Positions 34,905-46,688 of a DNA stretch of 64,000 bases are shown here, piece by piece. The position numbers and the translations under genes are program-made. The DNA is from Jacaranda mimosifolia. Taxonomy: Eukaryota; Streptophyta; Magnoliopsida; Lamiales; Bignoniaceae. The stretch spans positions 30,369,379 to 30,433,378 of the forward strand of contig CM032132.1 of the NCBI GenBank assembly GCA_018894105.1, in the 5' to 3' direction. How positions within the stretch are numbered: position 1 is the first letter of the stretch; every line of letters starts with the position of its first letter. The notes under the pieces are model-generated. The model was not told the DNA's origin. It saw only the letters and a program-made list of their open reading frames with translations, and did not search any database.

Positions 34905-35557
34905 AAGTTAGCGACGCCCTCGTCGCGACGAAATCTCAAAGTTGTTCTTCAAATTGCCACAAGTCTTCCTTAGTCTCCCAAGTAGCCTCGGACTCGGGCA
35001 ATCCTTTCCATTTGATCAGATATTGTGTGCTTGGGGGTATTCAACGCCATCTCACGACTCGGGAAGTCAAGATTTCTTCAATCTCTTTATCGTAAGACTT
35101 CGTCATTGCGGGAGGTGCTCTTCGCGATTCTCCTCTTCTGGGATCTCCCTTGTCCTCTTGGTATGGTTTAAGCATGCTTACAGGGAAGACAGGGGTGAAT
35201 TTTTAATGAACTGGGTAGGTTAAGTCGATAGGATACTTTACCTACCTGTGCTATTACCTCGAACGGTCCTTCATATTTTCGTACCAAACCCTTGTGCATA
35301 CCTCGTAAAACTTTGAACTGTTGAGGCAATAGCTTCACCATGACTTGGTCTCCTATCTTAAACTCTCTTGGCCGTCGTTTTTCATCGGCCCATTTCTTCA
35401 TCTTCCGTTGTACTTTCTCCAAATTTGAACGGGCGAAGTCAGCCTGTTCCTCCCATGTTTTAGCCATCTTAGTGGCTCCAGGGCTTTTCCCATCGACCGA
35501 TGTCGCTAGGGAATGTGGAGTAAGAGGCTGTTGTCCCATTATTAGCTTAAATGGGCT
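34903..35557 (-). pseudogene. Element D pol C-terminus: integrase tail and chromodomain
   Basis: Continues in frame from the integrase core after a TGA at 35558-35560. The segment 35168-35539 carries the integrase C-terminal domain (KIGDQVMVKLLPQQFK, KGLVRKYEGPFEV, VGKVSYRLNLP). A single-base insertion near 35200 then shifts the frame. The shifted frame gives a linker and a chromodomain with YLIKWKGLPESEATWE at about 34970-35020, ending at a TAG at 34903-34905. Two further in-frame stops lie in this part. Chromodomains on chromovirus integrases are thought to steer insertion to heterochromatin. The YxxKWKG and SEATWE core is intact. Confidence 0.75.
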
Positions 35558-36484
35558 TCATCCCGTGGCTTCACTCCGTTGCAAATTATAGGAGAATTGT
35601 GCTACGTCCAGGAGTTTAGCCCAATCCCTTTGATTTGCACTTACGAAGTGCCTCAGGTAATACTCCAGTAGTGCATTCACTTGTTCCGTCTGTCCATCAG
35701 TTTGTGGGTGAAAACTTGTGGAGAAGCATAACTCTGTTCCGAGCAACTTGAATAGCTCTGTCCACAACTTTCCTGTGAAGCGGGGATCCCGATCACTAAT
35801 GATACTCCTTGGTAGCCCCCAATACTTCACTATATTTTTGAAAAATGCCCGTGCCGCCTCTTCTGCCGTGCAATCCCTCGAACATGGTATGAATGTACCG
35901 TATTTAGAAAACCTGTCTACCACGACCATGATCGATCCAAACCCTTCGGACTTTGGTAGAGCACTTATGAAGTCCATAGAGATAGATTCCCATGGGCGGC
36001 TCGGAATAGGCAACGGTTCGAGTAATCCTGCGGGTTGCTTATTCTCGCCTTTGTCTTGTTGGCACACGAGGCACGTTCGTACATACACCTCAACTTCATC
36101 CCTCATCTGTGGCCAAAAGTATGTTGTCTCGAGTAATGCCAACATCCTCTTTTGTCCTGGGTGTCCTGCCCATTTGGTATCGTGACATTCTCGAATAAGC
36201 TTCCGCCTTAAGTTGTTCCACCTTGGGACGTACAACCGTCGTCCCTTGGTGTAAAGTAGGTCATCTTCTACCCAAAACCGGCGTGTCTTCCCCTGTTCGG
36301 CCATCTTCTTAAGCTCTCGTGCTACAGGATCACCTTCCAATCCTTGTTTGATGGCGTCCATCATAGTCCCTTTGGGTAGACTAATAGCGGCAAGTTCAGC
36401 CTTTCGGCTTAATGCGTCGGCCACTACATTCGCCTTGCCAGGCTTGTATTCCAGCTTATAATCAAACTTTGCCAAGAACTCCTG
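35558..36484 (-). pseudogene. Element D integrase core, behind one in-frame stop
   Basis: In the same frame as the protease-RT-RNase H piece, separated only by a TAG at 36485-36487 where relatives normally have Trp, so a single base change explains the break. The zinc-binding HHCC domain is present (H-x3-WAGHPG ... CLVC, about 36160-36070). The DDE catalytic residues are visible in SMDFISALPK, ISDRDPRFTG and DGQTEQVNALLE. Integrase joins the cDNA to the host genome. The frame ends at a TGA (35558-35560) between EATG and SPF, also a likely single-base change. Confidence 0.85.
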
Positions 36485-38437
36485 CTACCTGGCTTGCTTG
36501 GGTGTTAACTTCTTTTGTGTTTGGAAATAGCTCGTGGCCACATTATCTGTTTTGATCACGAACTTGGATCCTAGCAAGTAGTGTCGCCATACTCTTAGGC
36601 AATGTATGATGGCCGTCATCTCCTTCTTTTGTATAGTGTAGCACCGTTCTGCATCATTAAGTTTGCGACTTTCGAAGGTAATTGGATGCTTATCTTGCAT
36701 CAATACTCCCCCAATAGCGAAGTCAGAAGCATCCATATGTAATTCAAAAGTCTTACCGAAATCAGGTAGTGCCAAGACTGGCTCATTGCTGACGGCTGCT
36801 TTTAAATCATCAAAAGCATCTTGGCATCTTTGGGTCCATTCCCATGCCACATTCTTCTTTAGTAGGTCTGTCAATGGGGCGGCTCGTGCCGAGTAACCCT
36901 GGATGAATCGTCGATAATAATTCACCAACCCAAGGAAAGACCGTAACTCTGTTACCTTTGTTGGCGGCTCCCATTCTAAGATAGCCTTAACCTTCGCCAT
37001 GTCTATCCTTAGCTTGCCATGCCCGATTATGTGTCCTAAGAATGGCACCTCTTCTTTTGCAAATACACACTTCTCTTTCTTCACGTACAACTCGTTTTCC
37101 CTCAACACTTGGAAGACGGTACGTAGATGTTCGGCATGTTCCTCCATAGTGTTGCTATACACCACTATGTCGTCCAAATAGACTACCACGAACCGGTCCA
37201 AGTATGGCTGGAAGATCGTGTTCATGAGTGTGCAAAAAGTTGCTGGGGCGTTGGTCAGGCCGAATGGCATTACTAGCCACTCGAAAGCTCCGTAACGTGT
37301 TATACACGTTGTCTTTGGCTCGTCCCCTTCAGCAATGCGAATCTGGTAGTAGCCTTTTTGTAAGTCCATCTTGGTGTAGACTTTGGCACTACCAAGCCTA
37401 TCAAATAAATCGGCTATCAATGGGATGGGATACTTGTTCTTCACCGTTATCTTGTTGAGCGCCCGATAATCCACACACATCCTTAAAGATCCATCGTGCT
37501 TTTTCTGGAATAGTACTGGGGCGCCATACGGTGCCTTGGAAGGTCGAATCCTTCCTGTGTCTAGCAACTCCTTAAGTTGCTTCCTTAGCTCCTCCAACTC
37601 TGGTGGTGCCAACCGATAAGGAGCCATAGCAAATGGCTTAGAACCAGGCTCTAACTTAATTTGGTGGTCCACCTCTCGTCTAGGTGGAAGTTTCTTTGGT
37701 AGTTCCGGTGGCATCACATCCACATTCTCTTCAAGAACTTGACTTATGATTGGTGGTACGACATCCCTTTGCTCCCCATTAGTTTGTTCCTCCAACCTTA
37801 GGGTTGCTAAGAATGTCGGCTCACCTCTCTTAACTCCTTTGGCCAGTTGCATAGCCGACAGTTGTAATGCCTCGGTGTTTCTTCCGGGCGGACTGGCGGC
37901 CGGTATCATGCATGCTGACCCTTTATCTAAAATACATACTGAATTACAATAAGGCATAGGAATAGCGATTACCTTGCGTAGGAAATCCATTCCCAGCACA
38001 ACCTTGAAGTCGTCCATTGGTGCCACCAAGAAGTCCACTTGGCCCTTCCAAGTGCCCAACTTCATGCTTACGTCCTTAGCGGTGCCATTAAGACATCTAG
38101 CATTGGCATTCACCGTCTTGAGCCAACCGTCGTCCCTCACGACATGTAGGCCTAGTTGTTTTGCCGCTTGCTCATCAACAAAGTTATGTGTTGCCCCTGT
38201 ATCCACTAGTGCCTTAGTGTGCTTGCCATTGATGCTAGCTTCGACATACAAGAGCCCCTTGCTCGATGTCGTTGGTACCGCCTTGGCATTGAGGGCATTG
38301 AGCAGCTGCAAAGACCCTACGTGGCTTGTGCCTGATTCAGGGCTATTCATCGCTGCCTCATGCTCTTTGACGATAGCCGACAGAGAACCCAGCTTTGGGC
38401 AATCCTTCATGGCATGCGGCCCCTCTTTCCACATCAA
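36485..38437 (-). CDS. Element D protease-reverse transcriptase-RNase H frame
   Basis: An open frame of 650 codons. It begins inside the last gag zinc knuckle ([10 protein letters not shown], residues 6-15). The aspartic protease active site DTGAT is at 79-83. Reverse transcriptase covers about 265-440, with catalytic KMD (D358) and YLDD (420-423) intact. RNase H follows from about 545, with the [10 protein letters not shown] motif and a TDN near the end. The frame ends at a TAG in the linker to integrase. In an intact element this would be part of a Gag-Pol polyprotein; here the ATG is a by-product of the gag deletion, so independent translation is doubtful. Confidence 0.85.
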   Translation of the reverse strand: MMWKEGPHAMKDCPKLGSLSAIVKEHEAAMNSPESGTSHVGSLQLLNALNAKAVPTTSSKGLLYVEASINGKHTKALVDTGATHNFVDEQAAKQLGLHVVRDDGWLKTVNANARCLNGTAKDVSMKLGTWKGQVDFLVAPMDDFKVVLGMDFLRKVIAIPMPYCNSVCILDKGSACMIPAASPPGRNTEALQLSAMQLAKGVKRGEPTFLATLRLEEQTNGEQRDVVPPIISQVLEENVDVMPPELPKKLPPRREVDHQIKLEPGSKPFAMAPYRLAPPELEELRKQLKELLDTGRIRPSKAPYGAPVLFQKKHDGSLRMCVDYRALNKITVKNKYPIPLIADLFDRLGSAKVYTKMDLQKGYYQIRIAEGDEPKTTCITRYGAFEWLVMPFGLTNAPATFCTLMNTIFQPYLDRFVVVYLDDIVVYSNTMEEHAEHLRTVFQVLRENELYVKKEKCVFAKEEVPFLGHIIGHGKLRIDMAKVKAILEWEPPTKVTELRSFLGLVNYYRRFIQGYSARAAPLTDLLKKNVAWEWTQRCQDAFDDLKAAVSNEPVLALPDFGKTFELHMDASDFAIGGVLMQDKHPITFESRKLNDAERCYTIQKKEMTAIIHCLRVWRHYLLGSKFVIKTDNVATSYFQTQKKLTPKQAR

Positions 38438-39047
38438 CTTGCTTTCTTCGCCACCATAGGGTAGCGACTCCAGTGAGGTAAAGGGAAGCAGTTCTTACCT
38501 TCGTCGGTTCATCGGTAAGACCGAGACCTTCGAAGTAAGTTTCCATTTGCCACAAGAAATTCTCAACTTCTTGAGCATTTCTTTTTCCATCGAACGTCTT
38601 CAGCTTTGGGTGGTCCACTCTCGTAGTGATGACCCCCGTAGTGGCAGCCTCGTTAGCGACTGCCCGCCGACATAGTGTAATCTCTTCACGCATCCCTTTG
38701 ATGCTTGCATGAAGAGCTTGGATGATGCCCTTGATTTCCTCATCCATATGGGCTAAGCGTTCTTTCATCTCAACCTCAAGTTGTGCCATTCGTTCCTCGA
38801 TCAAGGTACCGGCGTCAAGGCAAGCTTGAAGGTCTCCCTTGAACGTGTCAAGCTGTCCAAGCACGTGTTCTTCCAACGTCTCGACGGTATGCTCGACTCG
38901 TTCTACCCTTTCACCTAGCTCGCCCACGGCACCTTCCCAAGCGGCTCCTTCACGAGACTTGCTTGGATCTCGTTGTTTCTTCTTATGGGTAGGCACGGTT
39001 TCCCTTCCCTTCTCTTCAGTAGCAGCTGAAAGGTTCTCGCTAGCCAT
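38358..39047 (-). pseudogene. Element D gag, internally deleted
   Basis: The start at 39047 (MASENLSAATEE) is chosen because the longer frame begins inside the LTR and reads through the primer site. Residues 1-150 are charged and helical (ELGERVERVEHTVETLEEHV, MKERLAHMDEEIKGI), the usual N-terminal coiled coil of this lineage. Next comes the start of the capsid domain (HPKLKTFDGKRNAQEVENFL ... [13 protein letters not shown]). At about 38430 the frame jumps into zinc-knuckle DNA, is read out of phase and stops. Most of the capsid domain and the first part of the knuckle are missing, so this copy cannot make normal Gag. Confidence 0.8.
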
Positions 39048-39078
39048 GCTATTCTTTTGCAACACTTTGCCCAACCTT

Positions 39079-39090
39079 GCTCCGATACCA
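39079..39090 (-). promoter_or_regulatory. Element D primer-binding site
   Basis: TGGTATCGGAGC on the - strand, two bases after the 5' LTR end; a one-base variant of the tRNA-Met type site. Confidence 0.75.
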
Positions 39091-39092
39091 AC

Positions 39093-39676
39093 TGTCACGG
39101 ACTTGTCCTTTCCACAACTTCCGTGCGGCACTTAGCTTCTTGATCGCCCCTTGCGACACTTGCTAAGTCAGCCTTCTAACCTTTCGAAGTTAAGTGTGGT
39201 GGGTGCTCAAAGTGTTGGACAAAAGTTAAGAACAAGAAAAGTAGGTGAAGAGAGGTTAGAAGAAAACTTTAGTAAACTTAACTTACTTGGAACACTTGTA
39301 CAAAGCTTTCTTACTTGACACTTTACAAATGACCCCCTTGGCCTATTTATACTAGTCTCCCTCCCGAATGAACGGTGGAGATTAATTTCATCCTACGGTC
39401 TAGATTGAGTGTTTTAGATTTTTCCTAATTCTAGGATATTCTAAAGCTTTCTACAACTTTCTACAAGTATGTACAACTTTCTAGAGACTTCTAAAGTCTC
39501 CCAAAACATTCTAAAGCATTCTAAAGTATTCTAGAACCTTCCAAACACTTCCAAAGTCTTCTAGAACCTTCTAGAGTCATCTAGAACCTTCCAGAACCTT
39601 CTAGAATCTTCCAGAATCTTCCACCAGCCTCTATGATTTTTTTTTTCTTCAGTACATAATTAACCGGGGCGTGACA
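39093..39676 (-). repeat. Element D 5' LTR
   Basis: 584 bp, colinear with 34300-34891. It lacks one 10-bp repeat unit (AAAGTCTTCT) and has two extra T in a T-tract. It would drive transcription leftwards into gag. Confidence 0.95.
39480..39623 (-). promoter_or_regulatory. Heat-shock-element array in element D 5' LTR
   Basis: The same array as in the 3' LTR, one unit shorter, upstream of the TATA at 39344-39351. The eight-module perfect run is preserved at about 39583-39621. Confidence 0.7.
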
Positions 39677-39680
39677 TCGG

Positions 39681-41740
39681 GATTACACAACGAAAATTTT
39701 TTAGTACTCAAATCAGTAGTAAGTAGTAAGGGCAAGAAAAATGTAATTTACTTAAAGTAAAAGAAGAGATAAGTTTGGATTTGCATATTTGGAAATGTGG
39801 TGCGCGTTGGGAATTTATGCTAAGGATCCCCTTTATCAAATATGGAAGTGATGACGTGGCACACTCCTAACTACACATCTACATCTTCATGGATCAAAAG
39901 GAGAGGTAAGCCTAGCTAGTCCAACCCAACTTAAAGAAGGAAATATAAATCCTCATTCATTAAGGGTAAATATAACTTTCTGAACAACATATATATATGT
40001 TTTATCGGTGAGTGATTTTTTATTTTTCCTTCAATATAGAGAAACCCAAAAAATTTATGAAAGTTTTACGTTAACATTTAATCATAAATGAGTTCTATAC
40101 GACTTATTCTATCGATGCATGATGTATTTTCGTGGCTTCAATTAAAAAAAATAAAATTCTAAAAGGCTACGAAAGTTTCGTGTTAACTAAAAGGTTAAGG
40201 AGGAGTACGGATAGATTGTTTTTTTTAAATAAAAAAAAAAAAGAACTGTGGAGATACAACAAATTAAAGTGGTTAATTAGACAATGTTTGGCCGGTGGGA
40301 TGAATTTATAGACCGCAAAGGACGCCATAGAGCACCCCTAAAAGTTTAGGCCAATGTCACAAATAAATGAGTAATAATTAACTAACCACCACGGAGCAAA
40401 AGTGAATGGACAAGTTGCCCAACTAGTCCTAAAGTGAAATCACTTTAGTTATCAATCTTTATAATTTTATCTTTTAGTCCTTAAACTTAATATTTTGTTT
40501 TAGTTTAGTCCTCAAAACGACATTCTGATAGTTTTTGACTGGAAAACTATCAACCAATGACATTTTTAAAGTTAAAATTGTCAATATAAGGTTTTAAGTT
40601 CCTTCTCAGAATATAAATCTAATATGTTGAATATTAGTTATTTAATAAAAACTTTTTATGGGGAGAAAGAATTTAATAATCATAAAAATGGGTTTAGTTA
40701 AGGAATTCTTGAAATTCTAGCAATATATATTTTACCGCTTCTTATCTTGTCTAACATATAAAAATTTGTTCTGTATTTAATTTAAAATGAGTAACCATAT
40801 TTATCTTTGAAATTAAAACATTGATAAAAGTACTCATAATATATTTGCAGAATTATGTTGGTCAGGAGTTCTAATCTTAATGGACTCCTGATATGCGTGT
40901 GTGTGTATGAATAAAAATATATATTTACATAATTAAGTTAAAATAAACTTCTAACTACATATATGAAATTTATTATCTATACACAAAAAATTTAAGGTGT
41001 TTTATGTGACACATTTTTAATCTCCAATGATAATATAATGCATAATATTATGATAATTTTTTATTTATGATATAATCTTTTTTTTTAAATTCAACCACAT
41101 TTTATATTTAATTGATTATTATTTTAGTTTTGTAATAATAAAATTATAAAAACACTAACAAGATATTATATCTAATTACCTAAAATTTTAAAACAAACTT
41201 AAGATTATATTTTATAATCCTTTAAGTCTTTGACATTATAATGAAATTGTTCCTTAAGATTCATCAAAATATAAAAGAAAATTAACAAATTTGTAACTAT
41301 ATTTCTAGTTAACGAAAAAATCTTTGTATACACATTTCTTTTACAATGTTCAATTTTTTTTGACTGTATTCATAATTTTTACAACTATATTGATATAAAA
41401 TTAATTTATATAGGATACCAAATATAAAAATAGAAAAATAGTTACAATTTTTACAGTCATAAATGTGTTATAATTTTGAAAGACAGAGATTTTAAAATGA
41501 AGTAATTTACTAATTTTAATTAAAAGGATCATCGCTAATAAAATATCAATATAATTTTCAAAAAGTTCAAATGGAATTTTTTTTAATTTATTATTTTTTA
41601 TACATAAATAACAATTCATATTTCTATACACTATTAAACAATATCTCGTAATTTATATCTAATTGAACAATATTTCTACAAACTTACCCACAGTGGTTCA
41701 GTCAATTAATGCATTAGTACGAGGTTCCACCAAAATTGAC
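39681..41740. other. AT-rich intergenic DNA, no gene seen
   Basis: No supportable frame; the longest (41401-41631, - strand) is low-complexity Ile/Lys/Phe. I see no recognisable element. Confidence 0.7.
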
Positions 41741-42492
41741 AAATTGCACTTTTGGTCTCAATAAATAAGAGAAATTGTCAATTAGATACCATATTTTTGA
41801 TAACATACTTTGAAAAATAGCTAATTTTCGTCCAATATATGAAGTTTGATTACTATATTAAATAAAATAACAAAAATAATACGTGTGGAGCACGTAGACG
41901 TTAACTCTCCTTCAATTTAATTATAATTAAATGCTAGAATTATTTTTTGATAATATTTTAATTTTACATGCCAATTCATAATTTTGTTGACAATTTTAGT
42001 ATTATATTGATATTATTGATAATTTTTTAAATATTAATAATTAAAATTAGATAATTGTCTATGCTATATGATAATCATCAATCAAATATAATAAATAACA
42101 TAGTGTCACATATATGTGCTACTTACACATAAAAATAATATAAAAAATAACACTTCTATTTTCTCCCAAATGATATTTTATATATTCGTATTTAATCTCG
42201 AACTTTTATGAATCTTTTATGTTATTTGTTTCCATATTTTAAAGCTCAAGTTTTTTTGACCTTAAATTTTAGTAAAATTTTATAACGTATATTCTGCAAA
42301 CTATATAACAAACTTCTCCGAAGAAAAATATAATTTAATAAATTATAAGTTTGCAAATTTTTCTTAGTTGAGGCGGGTACTGAACTTGCAAAGTTGCAGT
42401 TACATATAGGATCAAAATTAATTAATTATTCTTGAAAATATGGTATTGAATTCGTAAAAGCTCTAATGATTTTGAGATTAAAAGTACAATTT
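41741..42492. mobile_element. Long-TIR MITE (Mutator-like?) upstream of SWEET copy 2
   Basis: The left end AAATTGCACTTTTGGTCTCA and the right end read on the other strand (AAATTGTACTTTTAATCTCA) start inverted repeats that stay alignable for about 60 bp, to GATACCATATTTTTGA versus CAATACCATATTTTCAAG. The core is AT-rich and frame-free. Long TIRs suggest a Mutator-type MITE, but I found no 9-bp target duplication. The right end is 128 bp from the TATA box of SWEET copy 2. Confidence 0.6.
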
Positions 42493-42619
42493 TTCTATAA
42501 GAGAAAATGTAGTAGCTAGAATTCATTGGTACGCCCAAATTAACACTGCCAAATTATGCAATTATTGCAATCAAACATTCATCAGAATTCCCTCTACGCA
42601 ACGAATTGTTGTTTCCTAG

Positions 42620-42627
42620 TATAAATA
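42620..42627 (+). promoter_or_regulatory. TATA box of SWEET copy 2
   Basis: TATAAATA 99 bp before the ATG. The preceding block (CTACGCAACGAATTGTTGTTTCCTA) aligns with that of copy 1. Confidence 0.6.
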
Positions 42628-42725
42628 GGATTGAACATTTCATATCATGATCAAGTCCCCTTTAATTTGTTTGCAAGTGTTCTTCAATATTACATATAGA
42701 AGAGGACTTCATTGAGGAAGAATAA

Positions 42726-44234
42726 ATGGCATTTTTAAGCGTTGAAAAATTGGCTTTCATATTTGGCCTTTTGGGTAAGGAATAATTATATTAGTGTTGT
42801 AGCTAGCTAGGCTTAGTGCACAATAAGTTATCATCTCAAGCTATGACTTGACAGCAAGTATTTTTCTAGCAACTAATTAAGCTTTTCTCTACTCTAATCT
42901 TATTTATTTGTGATGCGCGCAGGTAATATAATATCTTTCTTGGTATTTTTGGCACCATTGTAAGACCCCAAAGCTTGTGAGATTAGTTTTAGAAGTACAA
43001 AATTTTCCATACAAGTATATAGTTTTTGAGTTTTTATTCGTTTTTGTTGCCGTACAGGCCAACATTTTACACAATTTGCAAGAAGAAATCATCGGAAGGG
43101 TTTCAGTCAATACCTTATTCAGTGGCATTTTTTAGTGCCTCATTGTTATTATACTATGCTTTCCTTAAGACAAATGCTTATATGATCGTTAGCATCAATG
43201 GAATTGGATGTGTTATTGAAGCCATATATCTCTTTATCTACGTATTATATGCACCCAAGAAGGCCAAGGTAATACTATCACCCAGGTTAAAACTCTAACT
43301 AGTTTTTTTTCTTTCCTTTTATTAATTACACCAGCACATGCATGCATATGCACTTGGAATCTTTTATATTTGAACTTCGAACCTTCATATATAAATATAA
43401 GAGTAACGCCATTCGATTAATTGGCCAGTTGGCATTGTAGTTAGACACATAAATTAAATACATGTTTTGCTTATCTATACAACTTTTTTTGATGTTAATT
43501 TGCAGATTTTCACAATGAGATTGATTCTCCTATTCAATTTTGGAGGTTTGGGTTTGGTCCTGATAGTTTCTTTACTAGCTTTTAAAGGTTCCAAAAGGGT
43601 CTCTCTAGTGGGATGGACTTGTGCCATCTTCAACGTAGCTGTATTTGCTGCTCCTCTAAGCATCATGGTAATTAAATATTCTCCTAACCTTAATTAATCT
43701 ATTATTTCTATTTCTGTTGCTTCGTTGATTAATGAAATCTTGATTTTTTTATGATGTGATTCTATTCAAACACTGCCTGATTTAATTTTATTCTATTTTT
43801 ATTTTTTTTTTATTTTTGAATAGAGACAAGTCATAAGAACGAAGAGTGTAGAGTTCATGCCATTTACCCTATCATTATTCCTCACCCTTTGTGCCACATC
43901 CTGGTTCTTCTATGGATTTTTCATCAAAGACTACTATATTGCAGTAAGTGTTGAATAAATCATACAAGTTACTCGATTTTTTTTCTATCCTTTACAAGAT
44001 CATGATTTAATTGTATTATTGACTTCTCTCTTGCATGATTGATCTCAGTTGCCAAATGTTTTGGGATTTTTGTTTGGAATTACTCAAATGATCCTTTACT
44101 TCATCTACAAGAATGGAACAAAGCGTGTTGAGATGAATCTTGAGCTCGAAGGGAGTGGTTCAAACCCCAAAAGGGATATAGAAAATAATTTGAATATCGA
44201 GGAGGGAATCGATCCTAAAAATGTATCCAAATGA
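42726..44234 (+). CDS. SWEET: SWEET sugar transporter, copy 2 (clade III, NEC1/SWEET9-10-like), six exons
   Basis: Exons 42726-42774, 42923-42959, 43058-43268, 43506-43667, 43824-43943 and 44049-44234 join to 765 nt, 254 residues; all introns are GT-AG. The protein is colinear with copy 1 and by eye about 80-85% identical, with a C-tail five residues longer. The same landmarks are present: LPTFYTI (29-35), [16 protein letters not shown]76, W180 and N196. Asn142 and Cys176 are shared with copy 1. Substitutions sit mostly in helices and are conservative (I/V/L/F); the least conservative is M179S next to the pocket Trp. The role is expected to be sugar export across the plasma membrane. The start context AATAAATGGC is the same as copy 1. 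No frame damage is seen, so both copies look functional. Confidence 0.93.
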
Positions 44235-46257
44235 ACTTTAAGCATGAGGGCATGCGCTAGAAAATAATCCCTAGTTTTAAATTGATCACATGGAAGATTT
44301 AGAGGATAACAAGTCTAAGTGTTGGTGTTTTGGTTAAATTCCTATTTTATTTGGAGTTAAATAAGTTCATTAATGATGTAGAACTTTATCAGTTCCATAT
44401 GATTATTATTGAATATTATTTACATATATTGGTTTGAAGAACTTTAACAAGTTAATTGCAATATGTCCATTGGTGGTTGAGTGGTGTTCTATATGTGTTT
44501 ATTCTCATTTGGTTTGTAAGTTTTATGTCTTGAGTTCAAATATCCTCTCTCAAATATTTATCTGTTATATATTTCAACTTGACTATGGATATAGATGGAC
44601 TTAGAAATAAAAGTACGGAGGTAAAAATTATAAAATATAAAAATTTTAAATTGCATTTCAAAATAATATTTTTATCGAAGTTGAGCATGATGCTAAATCT
44701 ATCATATCATAAAATTCATCAATGATGAATCAACGTCAAAACTTTTAATTATATTTTCTTAAATATCAAAACTTTTAGCAATATATAAAAATAACATCAA
44801 ATATATATTTTATTATACAATGTATTTGGCCATAAATATTATTTTTTTCACAAGATCTAAACAAGATCTAAAGCACACTTCAATTCGGGATACTTTCAGT
44901 TGAAAAATGCAATAAACCAATAATATATTTCATAATGCATATATAAATAAACATCCCAAATGTATTGTATAATTAAAGAATGAAGATATGTTATTCTAAA
45001 TAAAGATAAGAGATAAACAACAAGAATCAACAAACCACCTATTAAAAACAAAGAAAATTTAAAAAAAAAGCCTTCTTTTTTTTTTTTTTTAATATTTACT
45101 TACCTTTATCTTTGCGTCTCAATATCATTGAAGTCAAAAAATTAAAAAAAGATTTTGGTTGTTCCATGAATTCTTATAAATGTTTTCTTTGGTTAAACCC
45201 CAGTTAACATATTTTCAAATAAATAAAATAGAAGTGCCCTAATAACCCAACTTAATTGTCTTCACTTAATTATTTAATTGTAAATATTTGTCTAAAATTT
45301 TTTTTGGGCTTCACAAGGTTGAAATAGGTAAAAATTTAATAAAAATTATTACTAAAATTGAAAAATATATAGGGTAGGATATTATTACTTGCCTTCCCTG
45401 TTATCTATACTATTATAAAAAAGAAGGCATTTTTGTGTCTAAAATGGAAGTTATGATACCAAACATTAATATACCAAATTTGTCCTTTTCTTATTCAATA
45501 TTCAATAAAAATTTATATGTACAAATAACAACCATTTGTTCAAAAAATTTCACTATGTACCTATTTTAATTAGTTTTAGATTTTTTCTTTAATTTGGTAA
45601 TGAATTATAAAATTTTTACTTTAAGTGAGTACTTCTTCATAATTATGCAAATTATAAATATGTTTTTGTGATGCATATCAACTTTTAATATAGTGAATGT
45701 GAGAACATTTTTAATCAAAAATATTTTATGCGCGTGAGAACTACATACAAATGACTGCTAGTCTCTATTAATGTGAACATCGAAATATTATATTAACAAA
45801 ATTTTGAAATATTGCACAGAAAGTTATGATCAAACTTACATTTCACCATACTACAAACTCAATTTATAATCTCAAAACTTGAGTTATATCCCTCAAGCAT
45901 GTTAACTATAAAAATACATGTATAATATATATAGTTTTATGTAGATAAGTCCAAAAGGCAAAATATCATTAGATACATAACTAATAAATAAATCAATTTA
46001 TGACTGCATAAATGAATGTCGTGGACATCGAAAAAGTAATTAAGAAAAAAGTTAATTGGTTATAAATTGTTACCATTGTTGAAAGAGACTGACTGATAAA
46101 TGCTATGGGATCTTAACTGAAATTAATAGATAACAATTGACGACAAATTTACTAATTAATTACACATGAAGGATAGGAAAGTACATTACTTGACCAATTA
46201 GCTAATTACTGCTGAACTTGAAAGTGCACAATTTGAATGTTACATAAAAATATTTTT
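44235..46257. other. 3' flank of SWEET copy 2, no gene; possible Helitron end
   Basis: AT-rich with no supportable frame. TCTATACTATTATAAAAAAG at about 45403-45422 resembles the 5' terminus of plant Helitrons, but I found no CTRR end with a hairpin to pair with it. Confidence 0.4.
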
Positions 46258-46530
46258 CACTACAAAAAATTAGGGCATTAGTTACAAAACAGATGCTCTC
46301 ATAACTAACTTTTATTATAATTAATTTGTAGCTGATGATTACTTTTTTTCTTTTCTTAATATTAATTTCTCTAGGAATAGCGTGCAATTAATATGTTGCG
46401 CTTGCAATGAATATGGTTACAAATTGATAGTTAATAATTTTTGTTGTCTGTCAGTTTAAAAAATTATATTTACTAAGAAAATTTATAGTAATAGTTACGA
46501 AATTAATTTTGTAACAAATCTTTCGTAGTG
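46258..46530. mobile_element. CACTA-like MITE, 273 bp
   Basis: Starts CACTACAAAAAATTAGGGC and ends GTAACAAATCTTTCGTAGTG, whose reverse complement begins CACTACGAAAGATTTGTTAC. Both ends then carry GTTAC motifs. Small and AT-rich with no frame. The flanking triplets (TTT, AGT) do not match, so the assignment rests on the termini. Confidence 0.55.
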
Positions 46531-46688
46531 AGTACCCAATTACTTGATATTGTTCTATTGCCAAAGTTAAAATAAATATTTTACTAAAAATGCATCTTCT
46601 TTTCTCTAAAATAATTTTGGGACAACTATATATATCTATATCTTGTAACCATTATTTTAATACTGTATATATTTCCCATTATTATAGT

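Larger units (their letters stand above)
34300..39676 (-). mobile_element. Element D: young chromovirus (probable Galadriel lineage), 5.4 kb
   Basis: LTRs at 34300-34891 and 39093-39676 are flanked by TCGG on both sides (34296-34299 and 39677-39680). By eye they differ at 6 positions over about 580 aligned bases, plus a 10-bp indel and a T-tract indel, so this is the youngest element here. The - strand encodes gag, protease, reverse transcriptase, RNase H, integrase and a C-terminal chromodomain. The RT sequence style ([31 protein letters not shown]) and short LTRs suggest Galadriel rather than Tekay or CRM. It is not autonomous as it stands: gag is deleted in the middle and pol has stops and a frameshift. 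Confidence 0.9.

Noticed and set aside
35718..36185. 155-codon + strand frame
   Set aside because: Antisense shadow of the element D integrase core.
37974..38459. 161-codon + strand frame
   Set aside because: Antisense shadow of the element D protease region.
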